Shown: piece after piece, positions 15,547 through 24,376 of the stretch | Numbering within the stretch: the stretch's first letter is position 1 | How the letters are laid out: each line of letters starts with the position of its first letter | Assembly (NCBI GenBank): GCA_015207365.1 | Contig: JADEXA010000018.1 | Coordinates: 43,678-107,677, forward strand | DNA length: 64,000 nucleotides | Direction: 5' to 3' | Source: Vacuolonema iberomarrocanum LEGE 07170 | GTDB taxonomy: Bacteria > Cyanobacteriota > Cyanobacteriia > Elainellales > Elainellaceae | Position numbers and translations under genes: made by a program | The notes under the pieces: model-generated | Databases searched by the model: none | The model's input: the letters and a program-made list of their open reading frames with translations, nothing else | Told to the model about the DNA's origin: nothing

Positions 15547-16854
15547 CTAATCTTGCAAGTCGGGGAGATGAGGACGGGGAGCAGGGTCTGGGAAGAGGGT
15601 TTCCAGGAGTCCGTCGCGCCTGTCGAGGGTTTCGTAGAAGAAAAAGGAAACCCCAGCGAATTGGCGATCGCGCACAACGTCAACCTTTTGCTGAATCAGG
15701 CGTTCGTCATTGAGTTGTTGTCGCAATCCGGCCAGGATGCCAATGGAGACGGGAATATGTTCCCGTGCGGCTTGCAGGTCGGGCTGGTTGAGCTCGCGCT
15801 GAAAACTGTCGAGGTTGTCGCGATAGATTTGGACAATCAACTCTTCCACATAACCTGCCCGCTCCCACGTGCTCCAGTCTTGCAAAAAGTTGTTGTAGGA
15901 AAAGTTCCTAACGTTGGGGGAGAGGGAAACAACCGCTCTGGGTTTTGCCTGCTTGACAGTTTCGAAGACCCGCTCCATCAATCGAGAAACATGGGCGGCT
16001 CGCCAGCGCATCCATTCCGAATCCCGAGGGTTGCTAGGAGGGGATTGTCCCTGGTGGGTTTGGCGGTAGAGTGCCACAGTGTAAGGATCGTAGCCTAGCT
16101 CGACAGGCATTCCAAAGTGGTCATCCAACTGCAAGCCATCGACGTCGTAACGGGTCACAATTTCTTGAACCAGCGCCAGGATAAAGTCCTGTACCTCTGG
16201 GTGGGCAGGGTTGAGCCAGACGCGGGGGAAGCGGCCTTCCATCACAATCTCGGAACCGTCGCGCCGCCGGGTAACCCAATCGGGATGACGCTGAACCAAC
16301 TCAGAGTAGGCGGGAGCCATCAGCCCAAACTCGAACCAGGGAATGACGGCCATGCCTAGCTCATGCCCTTTTTCGATGGTTTCTGCGAGGGCATCGCGTC
16401 CACGAAAGCCAGAGTCAGGCAGTTGCGATCGCCCCACGATTGGCGCTGCTACTTCGCTGGGGTATAGGGTGTAGCCCCAATTCCATACTGTGGGATAAAT
16501 GGTGTTGAAATTCAGGCGATCGAGCCGTTCCAGCGCATTGTGTAGATTGCGTTGAGAAAACAAGACCGGGCTATCGATATTGGTGAGCCAAACACCGCGC
16601 AATTCGGTTGGGGTAGCTGCCGCAGGAGATGAGCCGATCGCCCCCCAGGGCAGCGCCAGCAACCCTACTAGCCACACGCCGACGAGAAACAACCCCAAGC
16701 GCCAGCGGAAGCGGGGCGATCGCTTCCAAAATAGTGGCTTTCTCCGATGCTGGCTAAAGGCTAGGGTTGCCCCTTGATCCGACGATTGACGCTGCAATGC
16801 AACTGGCTTCACGGTATCGTTTCCTGAAATTGACCGACCAGACCCCCCACCCAT
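15547..16854 (-). CDS. GHL10-type glycoside hydrolase-like protein (DUF187), membrane-anchored
   Basis: Exported or anchored protein of the GHL10/YngK family, likely acting on a polysaccharide. A basic N-terminus leads to one membrane segment (LGLFLVGVWLVGLLALPW), then a TIM-barrel domain from about residue 82: ELRGVWLTNIDSPVLFS, FNTIYPTVWNWGYTLYP, GMAVIPWFEFG, DVDGLQLDDHFGMP. Carboxylates in WFEFG and LDDHF could be catalytic. The substrate is unknown. ATG 16854 is the longest start. GTG 16812 has a better upstream AGGAAAC and would shorten the tail by 14 residues. Confidence 0.82.
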   Translation of the reverse strand: MGGGSGRSISGNDTVKPVALQRQSSDQGATLAFSQHRRKPLFWKRSPRFRWRLGLFLVGVWLVGLLALPWGAIGSSPAAATPTELRGVWLTNIDSPVLFSQRNLHNALERLDRLNFNTIYPTVWNWGYTLYPSEVAAPIVGRSQLPDSGFRGRDALAETIEKGHELGMAVIPWFEFGLMAPAYSELVQRHPDWVTRRRDGSEIVMEGRFPRVWLNPAHPEVQDFILALVQEIVTRYDVDGLQLDDHFGMPVELGYDPYTVALYRQTHQGQSPPSNPRDSEWMRWRAAHVSRLMERVFETVKQAKPRAVVSLSPNVRNFSYNNFLQDWSTWERAGYVEELIVQIYRDNLDSFQRELNQPDLQAAREHIPVSIGILAGLRQQLNDERLIQQKVDVVRDRQFAGVSFFFYETLDRRDGLLETLFPDPAPRPHLPDLQD

Positions 16855-17001
16855 CGCGGCTCGTTCCGAATCGCGTTAATGCCGCCAAACAGAAATTTAG
16901 CAGTGAGAGGGAATCCTGAAAGTGAAGGACGTCGGAAAACGGGTGAGAGTTTCTGCGCCAGCGAAAAACTCGTATGATAAAAATAAGTGATACAGATGTT
17001 C

Positions 17002-17427
17002 TTATGACGACTGGGGTACTTCCGATGCATCTTCCCCTTGCAGTAAGCCAACCACCTGGTTTACAAATTGTTGATGGTCGACCACGGGCTTGGAAATGTA
17101 GCCGTTTGCACCACTTTGCTGCAAAAAGTTTTCGCGATCGCCCTCCATGGCATGGGCTGTGACCAAGACAACCGGAAGCTCCGCTGTCTGCGGGTCTTCT
17201 TTCAGCATTTGGGTGATGCGGATGCCGTCAACTGGTTTTCCTTGGAAAACGCTGTGGGAGAGAGAGACATCCATCAAAATGATGTCGGCTCCACCCGTAC
17301 GGGCGATTTCCATGACTTCATCGACATTTTCTGTATGGCGAACCACCAGTCCACCCCGTTTGGTCAGAATTTTGGAAAACACACGCGCATTAATTGGGTC
17401 GTCTTCCACAATTAGAACTGTTTTCAT
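17002..17427 (-). CDS. Single-domain CheY-like response regulator
   Basis: Stand-alone receiver of 141 residues: acidic pocket VEDD, phosphoacceptor aspartate in IILMDVSLS, switch threonine in LVTAHAM, lysine in GYISKPV. The loop after the phosphoacceptor (SHSVFQGKPVDGI) is longer than usual. There is no output domain, so it probably passes phosphate or docks on a partner. No kinase is adjacent. Similar single-domain proteins in cyanobacteria work in phototaxis or cell-division control, but nothing here selects a role. Confidence 0.85.
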   Translation of the reverse strand: MKTVLIVEDDPINARVFSKILTKRGGLVVRHTENVDEVMEIARTGGADIILMDVSLSHSVFQGKPVDGIRITQMLKEDPQTAELPVVLVTAHAMEGDRENFLQQSGANGYISKPVVDHQQFVNQVVGLLQGEDASEVPQSS

Positions 17428-17924
17428 AACACCATTACCACTGGCATATGTTCAGAATGAGACATTTTCGTAGATGGCGAGCGAGGCTGGCGTAAAGAAA
17501 GGATAAATGTTTGTTAAGGTTTTAGGATTCTGAATGCACTGTTCTTCAACATTCTTGCTTCCGCTTGCTTCAATTCACTGTATGACTGAAGTAGAGGCTT
17601 AAGCCAGAACGGACATGTCGTATTCCAATCTTTGCGCCACCCATTATGAGTCTTCCCTGCCTACTCAAAGCATCTACATTTGCCATTGCTTAACTTTCTG
17701 GAATGCTCATAGTTAAATTCTATCGTTAGCACTCTATCGTTTCCTTCACACTAAGCCGATGGCGATCGCTCGCATCTACCTTACCCAACCCAGACAAAAC
17801 CAGATTTCTCCAGCGTTGGTATCTTTCCTATGCCAGTTTTCGATTGTCCTGGGATTTTCCTCGGTTAGCTGATTTTTTTCTAATTTCTTCTTGTTTTTCA
17901 TTTGCACCGTAAGGACATCCATTC
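17428..17924. other. Divergent intergenic region, no gene
   Basis: A 497-base A/T-richer gap between the CheY-like gene and the GyrA/ParC-type gene. I see no repeat, RNA or supported small gene. AAGGACATCC before ATG 17925 provides the ribosome-binding site of the next gene. Confidence 0.5.
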
Positions 17925-20486
17925 ATGGCAGAGCAGCTCAATCTCTCCTCCGGAAACGTCATTTCCACCGCCCTTCATATGGAGGTGCAACGCTCCTACC
18001 TGGAATACGCCATGAGCGTCATTGTGGGGCGTGCCCTGCCGGATGTGCGCGATGGGCTGAAACCTGTGCATCGGCGTATTCTCTACGCCATGCATGAGTT
18101 GGGGTTGACCCCCGATCGACCCTTTCGCAAGTGCGCCCGTGTGGTTGGGGATGTGCTGGGTAAGTACCATCCTCATGGTGACCAGGCGGTCTACGATGCG
18201 CTGGTGCGAATGGTGCAGGACTTTTCTAGTCGCTATCCGCTGCTGGCAGGGCATGGCAACTTTGGCTCGGTGGATGACGACCCCCCAGCGGCGATGCGAT
18301 ACACCGAAACGCGCCTGGCATCTGTCAGTTATGAGGCGATGCTGGCGGAAATTGGGGAAGCAACGGTGGACTTTATCCCCAACTTCGACAACTCCCAGCA
18401 AGAGCCGGTTGTGTTGCCGGTGCAGCTTCCGGTGTTGTTGCTGAATGGGGCCTCGGGTATTGCCGTGGGGATGGCGACCAACATTCCGCCCCACAATCTG
18501 GGGGAAATCATTAATGGGTTGATTGCCCTGATCGATCGCCCCGATCTGTCCGATGAGGAGCTATTCCGGCTGATTCCAGGCCCCGACTTTCCCACGGGCG
18601 GCGAAATCGTGGGCATTGAGGGGATTCGCGATGCTTATCGTACAGGCCGGGGCAGCATTCCACTGCGAGGTGTGGCGCAGTTTGAGGAAATTCAGCCAGG
18701 GCGAGGACGCCATCGTCGTCCGGCCATTGTGGTAACAGAGCTGCCTTACCAGGTGAATAAAGCGGGCTGGATCGAGAAGATGGCAGATCTGGCGAACAAT
18801 GGACGCCTGGAGGGCATTCAAGATATTCGGGATGAGAGCGATCGCACGGGAATGCGCGTGGTGATCGAGTTGAAGCGGGAGGCCAATCCCCAACTATTGC
18901 TCAACAAGCTCTACAAAATTACACCCCTGCAAGTGAACTTTGGGGCAATTTTCCTAGCGTTGTCAGATGGACAACCCCGTCAGATGCCCCTGCGGGTGGC
19001 TCTCCAAGAATTTCTCAACTTCCGGGAAGAAACGCTGACCCGGCAATATCGCTATGAGTTAGGGCGAGCCGAAACCCGACTGCATGTGCTGGAAGGGCTG
19101 TTGCAGGCGCTGGAGTCGCTGGATCTGGTGATCGAAATTCTGCGCAATGCGCCGGATGGCACCACGGCAAAGGCCGATTTTGAGGCAGAGTTTGGGTTTA
19201 GCGATCGCCAATCCGATGCCATTCTTGCCATGCCGCTGCGCCGACTGACGGGGATGGAGCAGGAAAAGCTCCAACAAGAGTTTGAGGAGATAACGGCCCG
19301 GATTGCTGAGTTGCAGCGCCTTTTGACCGAGCGGAAAGAGTTGCTAAAGACGCTGAAGAAGGAGTTGCGATCGCTCAAGAAAAAGTTTGGGGATGAACGG
19401 CGCACAAAGGTGCTCTCGGCAGAGGAACGGGCGGAGGAAGTCGAAGCCCTAGCGGATCTGGAAGCAGAGATTTTAGATGAAGAAGTGGTGCTGGAATTTA
19501 CCCAGCGGGGCTATGTCCGACGCTCTACGCCAAAGTCGTTCCAGCGCCAGCAATCCCGCCAAGCGTTGCCCCCTGAAAAGCAGATCACAGACTACGAAGA
19601 CCTGCCTGTGCATATCGAAGCCACGACCACGGGGCAGCAGATTTTGACCCTGACCCGCAGTGGCAAAGCCTTTGCGATCGCCGTTAGCGATATTGCGAAT
19701 ACTACCCGCCAGTCCAAGGGCACACCCCTGGTTACCCTGTTGCCGCCTGCCGCACGGAATGGGGATCCAGAGGCGATCGTGGCACAGTTTGTGCTCGATG
19801 AGGGGCGGCTCGATCGGGATCTGATCCTGCTGACCAGCCAAGGGCGGATCAAGCGCGTTCCCCTGGAGGAGTTTGCCAACCTGACGGCGCGGGGGCTGAC
19901 GGCGCTCAAGCTCAAGGGCGATGATGAACTGCAACAGGCGGTGGTGGCATCGGTGGGCATGCAACTGGTGTTGGCAACCACAGGCGGACGAATGTTGCGA
20001 TTTGAGGTGAATGATGAGCAGTTGCCGCTGCAGGGCCGCAACACTCAGGGACACCTGGCCGTGCGGCTGGGCAAGAATGAGCAGGTGGTGGGCTGTGTGG
20101 CGCTCAACGGGGATGCGGAATTTGTGGTTCTCACCCGGCAAGGCTTTGGTACGCGGCGTCTGGTCACCAGTTTGCGGCGGGGGAATCGAGGTGATCTGGG
20201 CATCCAGGCCATCCAGTTTTCTACCAAAACGGACAAGGTGAGGGCGATCGCCCCCGCCATCGGAACTGGGTTCATGGCTGTACTGGAAGGTGACAAGTAT
20301 CTACGCCTGTCTCGCGATCGCTTCATGCCAACCAAACAGCGGACGATAGAGCGGGTGCTCAAGCTGCCCAAAGGGGAGACTCTTGTGACCCTGTTGCCTG
20401 AACCTGCCCTCTCCTCAAATTCGGAGGATGCGACGGGAGAATTGCCCATTGCGGGCGATAACGTGGCAGAATCCTCTGAAGAATAG
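17925..20486 (+). CDS. Type IIA topoisomerase A subunit (GyrA/ParC family) lacking a GyrA box
   Basis: DNA-cleaving subunit of gyrase or topoisomerase IV, 853 residues. The N-terminal breakage domain has the catalytic tyrosine Y126 in [10 protein letters not shown] and the quinolone-region motif [11 protein letters not shown], with Gln where E. coli GyrA has S83. A long coiled coil (about 430-500) and a six-bladed beta-pinwheel follow. Where GyrA carries the QRRGGKG box essential for DNA wrapping, this protein reads [12 protein letters not shown]. That favours a topo IV-like ParC role or a second, non-supercoiling paralogue. gyrB is 8.5 kb away on the opposite strand. Many databases would label this gyrA. 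Confidence 0.9.
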   Translation: MAEQLNLSSGNVISTALHMEVQRSYLEYAMSVIVGRALPDVRDGLKPVHRRILYAMHELGLTPDRPFRKCARVVGDVLGKYHPHGDQAVYDALVRMVQDFSSRYPLLAGHGNFGSVDDDPPAAMRYTETRLASVSYEAMLAEIGEATVDFIPNFDNSQQEPVVLPVQLPVLLLNGASGIAVGMATNIPPHNLGEIINGLIALIDRPDLSDEELFRLIPGPDFPTGGEIVGIEGIRDAYRTGRGSIPLRGVAQFEEIQPGRGRHRRPAIVVTELPYQVNKAGWIEKMADLANNGRLEGIQDIRDESDRTGMRVVIELKREANPQLLLNKLYKITPLQVNFGAIFLALSDGQPRQMPLRVALQEFLNFREETLTRQYRYELGRAETRLHVLEGLLQALESLDLVIEILRNAPDGTTAKADFEAEFGFSDRQSDAILAMPLRRLTGMEQEKLQQEFEEITARIAELQRLLTERKELLKTLKKELRSLKKKFGDERRTKVLSAEERAEEVEALADLEAEILDEEVVLEFTQRGYVRRSTPKSFQRQQSRQALPPEKQITDYEDLPVHIEATTTGQQILTLTRSGKAFAIAVSDIANTTRQSKGTPLVTLLPPAARNGDPEAIVAQFVLDEGRLDRDLILLTSQGRIKRVPLEEFANLTARGLTALKLKGDDELQQAVVASVGMQLVLATTGGRMLRFEVNDEQLPLQGRNTQGHLAVRLGKNEQVVGCVALNGDAEFVVLTRQGFGTRRLVTSLRRGNRGDLGIQAIQFSTKTDKVRAIAPAIGTGFMAVLEGDKYLRLSRDRFMPTKQRTIERVLKLPKGETLVTLLPEPALSSNSEDATGELPIAGDNVAESSEE

Positions 20487-20560
20487 AGAGGTAGGCATGA
20501 ACCTGCCCAAAGGTGGTTTTGATTCTCCGTTCACCCCTACCCACATCTAGGCAACGAACC

Positions 20561-21874
20561 GTGGCGCAAGTCAGTCTCGAAAATATCTACAAAAGCTTTC
20601 CGCAGCGCAAATTGCGATCGCCCACCTCTGGAACCGAATCTGATGCGGTGAACCAGGATAGCGCATCGAAAGTTCCAGAAAATGAAGCGCAACCGGAGGG
20701 CTCTGGCCAGGCGGTGAGTGTGCTGCGGCGCATCAACCTGACGGTGAAAGATGGAGAATTTATGGTGTTGGTGGGGCCGTCGGGGTGTGGCAAAAGTACC
20801 TTGCTGCGGCTGATTGCGGGTCTGGAAAGTGCCACTGCCGGAACGATTCGGGTGGGCGATCGCCCGGTCAACCATCTGCCGCCTAAGCAGCGGGATATCG
20901 CCATGGTCTTCCAAAGCTATGCCCTCTATCCGCATATGACGGTGTACGAGAATTTGGCCTTTGGCCTACGGCGATCGCAACCCACCCTGCTCGATGGTCA
21001 GCCCAAACCTGAATGGACCCAGCGCTTTCCGTTGGAGAATGGGTTGGTTGCTGCCACGCGTTCTTTCCCCAAAAGTTTGCGCTACTGGTCTAAAAAAGAG
21101 CGCCAGATCGATCATCGAGTGCGTACAGTGGCACAGATGCTGCAACTGGATCCCCTACTCGATCGCCTGCCTAAGCAGCTGTCTGGAGGACAGAAGCAGC
21201 GGGTTGCTTTGGGACGAGCCATGGCACGCAACCCCCAGGTGTTCCTGATGGATGAACCCCTGTCGAACCTGGATGCCAAGCTCCGCACCGAAACCCGTGC
21301 CCGCATTGTCGATTTGCAGCGAAAGCTGGGCACGACCACCATCTATGTCACCCACGACCAGACCGAAGCGATGACCATGGGCGATCGCATTGCTGTCCTC
21401 AATGGTGGGCAAATCCAGCAGATTGCCACGCCGTTGGAACTCTATCAACACCCGGCCAACGAATTTGTCGCGGCTTTTATTGGGTCACCCCCGATGAATT
21501 TTCTCGATGTGCAGGTACAGGCTCCATTGCTCATCAGCCATCCCCAGTTTCGTCTGACGTTACCTGAACCCTGGGAGGGGGTGTTGCGATCGCACGACCG
21601 CTGCACCCTGCGCCTAGGCATTCGCCCCGAGCACCTCACCCTAAGCGCCCCGGCTCCCAAAAACCTCTCTGTCCAAGTGGAGCGGGTCGAAGCCCTCGGT
21701 GCTGAAACATACATCAGTGCACGCTTCCAAGAGGATCGAGAAGCTCCGCCTCTGCAAGTTCGTATCAATTCTGACCATCGCGTTGTGACTGGCGATCAGC
21801 TGTGGCTGGCGATCGTTCCCGACAAAGTTCATCTGTTCGATCCCGCGACGGGATTAGCGATCGCCCCTCAATGA
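20561..21874 (+). CDS. MalK/UgpC-type ABC transporter ATPase with two insertions
   Basis: ATPase of a carbohydrate-type (CUT1) importer. It has Walker A GPSGCGKS (72-79), Q-loop QSYALYPHMTVYEN, signature LSGGQ (207-211), Walker B FLMDEP (228-233), H-loop YVTHDQTEA, and a C-terminal OB regulatory domain with LRLGIRPEHL. It carries two inserts: about 35 Ser/Glu-rich residues (16-50) inside the first strand and about 43 residues (138-180) after the Q-loop helix. I chose GTG 20561 because the 16 codons before it look non-coding. No permease genes are adjacent, as for shared MalK-type ATPases. 74 bases after the topoisomerase gene. Confidence 0.85.
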   Translation: MAQVSLENIYKSFPQRKLRSPTSGTESDAVNQDSASKVPENEAQPEGSGQAVSVLRRINLTVKDGEFMVLVGPSGCGKSTLLRLIAGLESATAGTIRVGDRPVNHLPPKQRDIAMVFQSYALYPHMTVYENLAFGLRRSQPTLLDGQPKPEWTQRFPLENGLVAATRSFPKSLRYWSKKERQIDHRVRTVAQMLQLDPLLDRLPKQLSGGQKQRVALGRAMARNPQVFLMDEPLSNLDAKLRTETRARIVDLQRKLGTTTIYVTHDQTEAMTMGDRIAVLNGGQIQQIATPLELYQHPANEFVAAFIGSPPMNFLDVQVQAPLLISHPQFRLTLPEPWEGVLRSHDRCTLRLGIRPEHLTLSAPAPKNLSVQVERVEALGAETYISARFQEDREAPPLQVRINSDHRVVTGDQLWLAIVPDKVHLFDPATGLAIAPQ

Positions 21875-21979
21875 AGCTAACCAAACCTGAAGCGTTTCGA
21901 TGTCAATGGGAATCCAGAAGGGCATTGATGGTTGCGACTCAACGGCAACAGCTAGACTATGTACGCTGGCAAGCATGTA

Positions 21980-22082
21980 ATATCAAATTCGGTTGAAGAG
22001 CCCAACTATCGTTTGTGCCCGCTGCACAGCAGCGGGCACAAACGATAGTTGGGTTTTACGGCTATTTAACCGGATTCGATAT
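21980..22082. repeat. Palindromic element, family A (copy 2, inverted)
   Basis: Ends ATATCAAATTCGGTTGAAGA and TTTAACCGGATTCGATAT enclose perfect 25-bp arms 22001-22025 and 22029-22053 with an ACA loop. The order of side sequences is opposite to the copy at 12661, so this copy is inverted. TA occurs just outside both ends. It lies between the ABC ATPase gene and a small coiled-coil gene. Confidence 0.9.
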
Positions 22083-22174
22083 AAAGTGGTCTGGCTTTTC
22101 TCAGGATTTAGTCGCTTCTCTCTGAAGAATGGGAAGTATAAAACTGATTAGACGAGATCCCAGAGGACTTGCCC

Positions 22175-22498
22175 ATGCACCGCTCCCAAGCCCGTGGCAG
22201 AATTCGCCCCAAAATTTCCACTATGCCCCGTCAACGCTCTGAGGCAGCAGCATTCCTCAATATCTATAAGTTAGTGGTTGAGAAAAAGCGACTAGAGCAA
22301 GAGTTGAAAAGCTTGGATGAGCGCCGGAAGCAGATTTGCGATCGCATCGCTGTCCTTAATCAGCATGTGGGCAATCTGGAAACCTCTGTAGACCAGATGC
22401 GAGCGACCGATGCCAATCCAAAGCCTTTACCGACTCCAACCGTTCAATCAAACTCGGAGCCATCGGACGATTTCAATACGGTGTTTCTCGATTACTAA
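22175..22498 (+). CDS. Small basic coiled-coil protein of unknown function
   Basis: A 107-residue protein that I do not recognise. A basic N-terminus (RSQARGRIRPK) leads to a strong predicted coiled coil, about residues 30-75 (LVVEKKRLEQELKSLDER), and an acidic, proline-containing tail. I chose ATG 22175 with GAGG about nine bases upstream rather than the TTG at 22169. Coiled coil and charge suggest a structural or adaptor protein, but no role can be assigned. It is flanked by palindromic elements on both sides. Confidence 0.65.
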   Translation: MHRSQARGRIRPKISTMPRQRSEAAAFLNIYKLVVEKKRLEQELKSLDERRKQICDRIAVLNQHVGNLETSVDQMRATDANPKPLPTPTVQSNSEPSDDFNTVFLDY

Positions 22499-22502
22499 TA
22501 TC

Positions 22503-22590
22503 AGTCTGAGTGCAGGATAAAAACCAGAGAACCCCTGATTTTGGGTAGCGCGGGCACTGCCCGCGCTACCCAAAATCAGGGGTTTTAGAC
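22503..22590. repeat. Palindromic element, family E (copy 1)
   Basis: Perfect 27-bp arms 22530-22556 and 22558-22584 with a one-base loop are preceded by GAGTGCAGGATAAAAACCA. The same leader (GAGTACAGGACGAAAACCA) and a similar stem core TTTTGGGTGGCGCGGGCA occur at 58985-59067. It starts five bases after the coiled-coil gene's stop. Confidence 0.85.
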
Positions 22591-22611
22591 TATCAGTTTT
22601 CGATTATGTTG

Positions 22612-22701
22612 GGATTGACGCAAAACTTGTACAGGCCTGAGCGAATTTGTTGATTGCGCGCGCGTGTCGCGGTCATACCATCAATAAAATACGTAAGTTC
22701 T
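22612..22701. repeat. Palindromic element, family C (copy 3, degraded)
   Basis: It has the same layout as 14777-14867: GGATTGACGCAAAACTTG end, GAATTTGTTGAT before the stem, and CATCAATAAAATACGTAAG at the other end. The stem has decayed (TTGCGCGCGCG..CGCGGTCA). Confidence 0.6.
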
Positions 22702-22718
22702 GAATATATAAAAATACG

Positions 22719-22757
22719 ATCCATAGGAAATCTATTTGGTTACCTATGGATTTTTTT
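22719..22757 (+). terminator. Putative rho-independent terminator
   Basis: Stem ATCCATAGG (22719-22727) pairs with CCTATGGAT (22743-22751) across a 15-base loop and is followed by six further T residues. It could end transcripts from the small coiled-coil gene after the palindromes. Confidence 0.5.
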
Positions 22758-22847
22758 AGGCATACTATCCAGCAATTTTAGGGATATTTTATGCGTTTTG
22801 TAGCTGTTGTGAGCCCGACACACCCATAACAGCAATGAGCTGAGTCA

Positions 22848-22873
22848 GGCTTATGCAACGCTCGCGTAAGTCC
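22848..22873. repeat. Family C end-only remnant
   Basis: GGCTTATGCAACG is followed by CTCGCGTAAGTCC. The two ends of a family C element stand almost next to each other without a central stem, as if the hairpin had been deleted. The surrounding gap 22499-23279 holds no gene that I can support. Confidence 0.45.
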
Positions 22874-23279
22874 TGCAAATCAATGTAATAAAGGACGTCG
22901 AACGAAAACTAGATCCAATAAAATAAGCGCATTGGCAAAGCCATGCGCTTAGTATCCCTAACCCTTTCGGTGCAACGTACCCGTTTATCCTTGAGCCATA
23001 CAACAACACAAGTCAACTCAAGAACGAAATTGCTCAAGAACTGAAACCGCAATCCTTTAGAGGAAACAAATGGAACAATAACTATTCCTATGTCGTCCTT
23101 TGAAACTGCTTAATGTGTTGTGCTGTATCTCGAGATACATCGTAGCACTCTACTATTTTTGCTATCGATTCCCGTTAGAATTAGGGAGTGTCCAAAGCGC
23201 AGGGCTTTTACTTGCATTTTCACCAAAACCCTGGTGAAAATACTTGTCAAGTGGTTCAGAAATTTTTCATATTTTTGTT

Positions 23280-23519
23280 ATGAGTGTTCATATTCGTTTC
23301 CTGCCCGATGATATTGTCGTGGCTGCCGAAGTTGGTGAACCCCTGCTGCAAGTTGCTGCGAGGGCAGGGCTTTCTATCCCGACTGGCTGCTTGATGGGAT
23401 CCTGCCATGCATGCGAAGTCGAATTAGAAGATGGCAGAGCGATTTGCTCTTGCATTACGTCTGTTCCAGCAGGACAGCCCGAACTGACGATCAATCTCTT
23501 TGTAGATCCGACCTGGTAA
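23280..23519 (+). CDS. Short plant-type [2Fe-2S] ferredoxin-like protein
   Basis: A 79-residue electron-transfer protein. C37, C42 and C45 make the CX4CX2C loop of plant-type ferredoxins (TGCLMGSCHAC). The fourth ligand must be C56 or C58 in ICSC, only 11-13 residues on, whereas photosynthetic ferredoxin uses about CX29C. So part of the usual C-terminal loop is missing or the fold is compact. I chose ATG 23280 (MSVHIRFLPDD), since the frame from 23244 adds 12 residues with no domain. The redox partner is unknown, and it stands alone. Confidence 0.78.
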   Translation: MSVHIRFLPDDIVVAAEVGEPLLQVAARAGLSIPTGCLMGSCHACEVELEDGRAICSCITSVPAGQPELTINLFVDPTW

Positions 23520-23756
23520 TTGCAGCCTTGAGAGATTTTGCGAAGCAAATTTATGGGTTAATGGTGCATTGTGCTGCGCTAACGCTGCCCCTTAACAGAG
23601 ATACCCCTTTCCAGAAATCGTCTCTTTTTCCAGAAATCGTCTTACTACTTCGGATTTAGTAAAACCCAAACCTTACTTTTTGGAGGTGTAGCCAAGGCCT
23701 GCTTCCAAAAGATAAGAATCTGTTTTTTAAATCCATGATCCTCACGGTATGAAGGC

Positions 23757-24299
23757 ATGGCACTAAGTAAAGAAAATTTGGATTTTAGTACAACCTACGA
23801 TCGCCCGGCTGTCGAGGAGCGGGTCGCGATCGCCCTGGGTAGCAATTTGGGTGACTCGGCCAACCTGTTGCAGTTGGCGCTCAACGCTTTGAACCAAGAA
23901 GATGGCATTGTGCTGACGCATGTCTCTCCGTTTTATCAGACGGCTCCGGTCGGCCCGCCCCAACCGGATTATGTGAACACCTGCGCTATTCTCTACACCA
24001 CTCTGGTTCCCTTTGAGCTGCTCAATCGTCTGTTGCGTGTAGAGCAGCAATTTGGACGAGTCCGACAAGAGCGTTGGGGGCCACGCTTTCTTGATCTGGA
24101 CCTGCTGCTCTATGGCGATCGCATTATTGACCAACCTGGCTTGCAGATTCCCCATCCTCGGATGCGCGATCGCGCCTTTGTGTTGGTTCCTCTGGCGGAT
24201 ATTGCTGGGGATTGGGTCGAACCAACCAGCCAGCAAACCGTTGCCAGCTTGCTTAGCAATATTGATCCAGCAGGGGTGAGGCTCATGGCCCCAGATTAG
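23757..24299 (+). CDS. folK: Hydroxymethyl-dihydropterin pyrophosphokinase (HPPK)
   Basis: Folate-pathway enzyme that transfers pyrophosphate from ATP to 6-hydroxymethyl-7,8-dihydropterin before DHPS acts. The 180-residue protein shows IALGSNLGDS, pterin-loop residues around VSPFYQTAPVGPP, the ATP/Mg motif RWGPRFLDLDLLLYGD, and IPHPRMRDRAFVLVPL. The N-terminus carries about 20 extra residues. Start ATG 23757. It is convergent with the glutathione-transferase gene and has no other folate gene beside it. Confidence 0.92.
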   Translation: MALSKENLDFSTTYDRPAVEERVAIALGSNLGDSANLLQLALNALNQEDGIVLTHVSPFYQTAPVGPPQPDYVNTCAILYTTLVPFELLNRLLRVEQQFGRVRQERWGPRFLDLDLLLYGDRIIDQPGLQIPHPRMRDRAFVLVPLADIAGDWVEPTSQQTVASLLSNIDPAGVRLMAPD

Positions 24300-24376
24300 G
24301 GAATAGCCAAAAAAAACACAGTGAGAGGCTGGGGTTTTTGGGGTTTGAGTTTTGCGCAAGCCCCTTAGTGGAGCGA

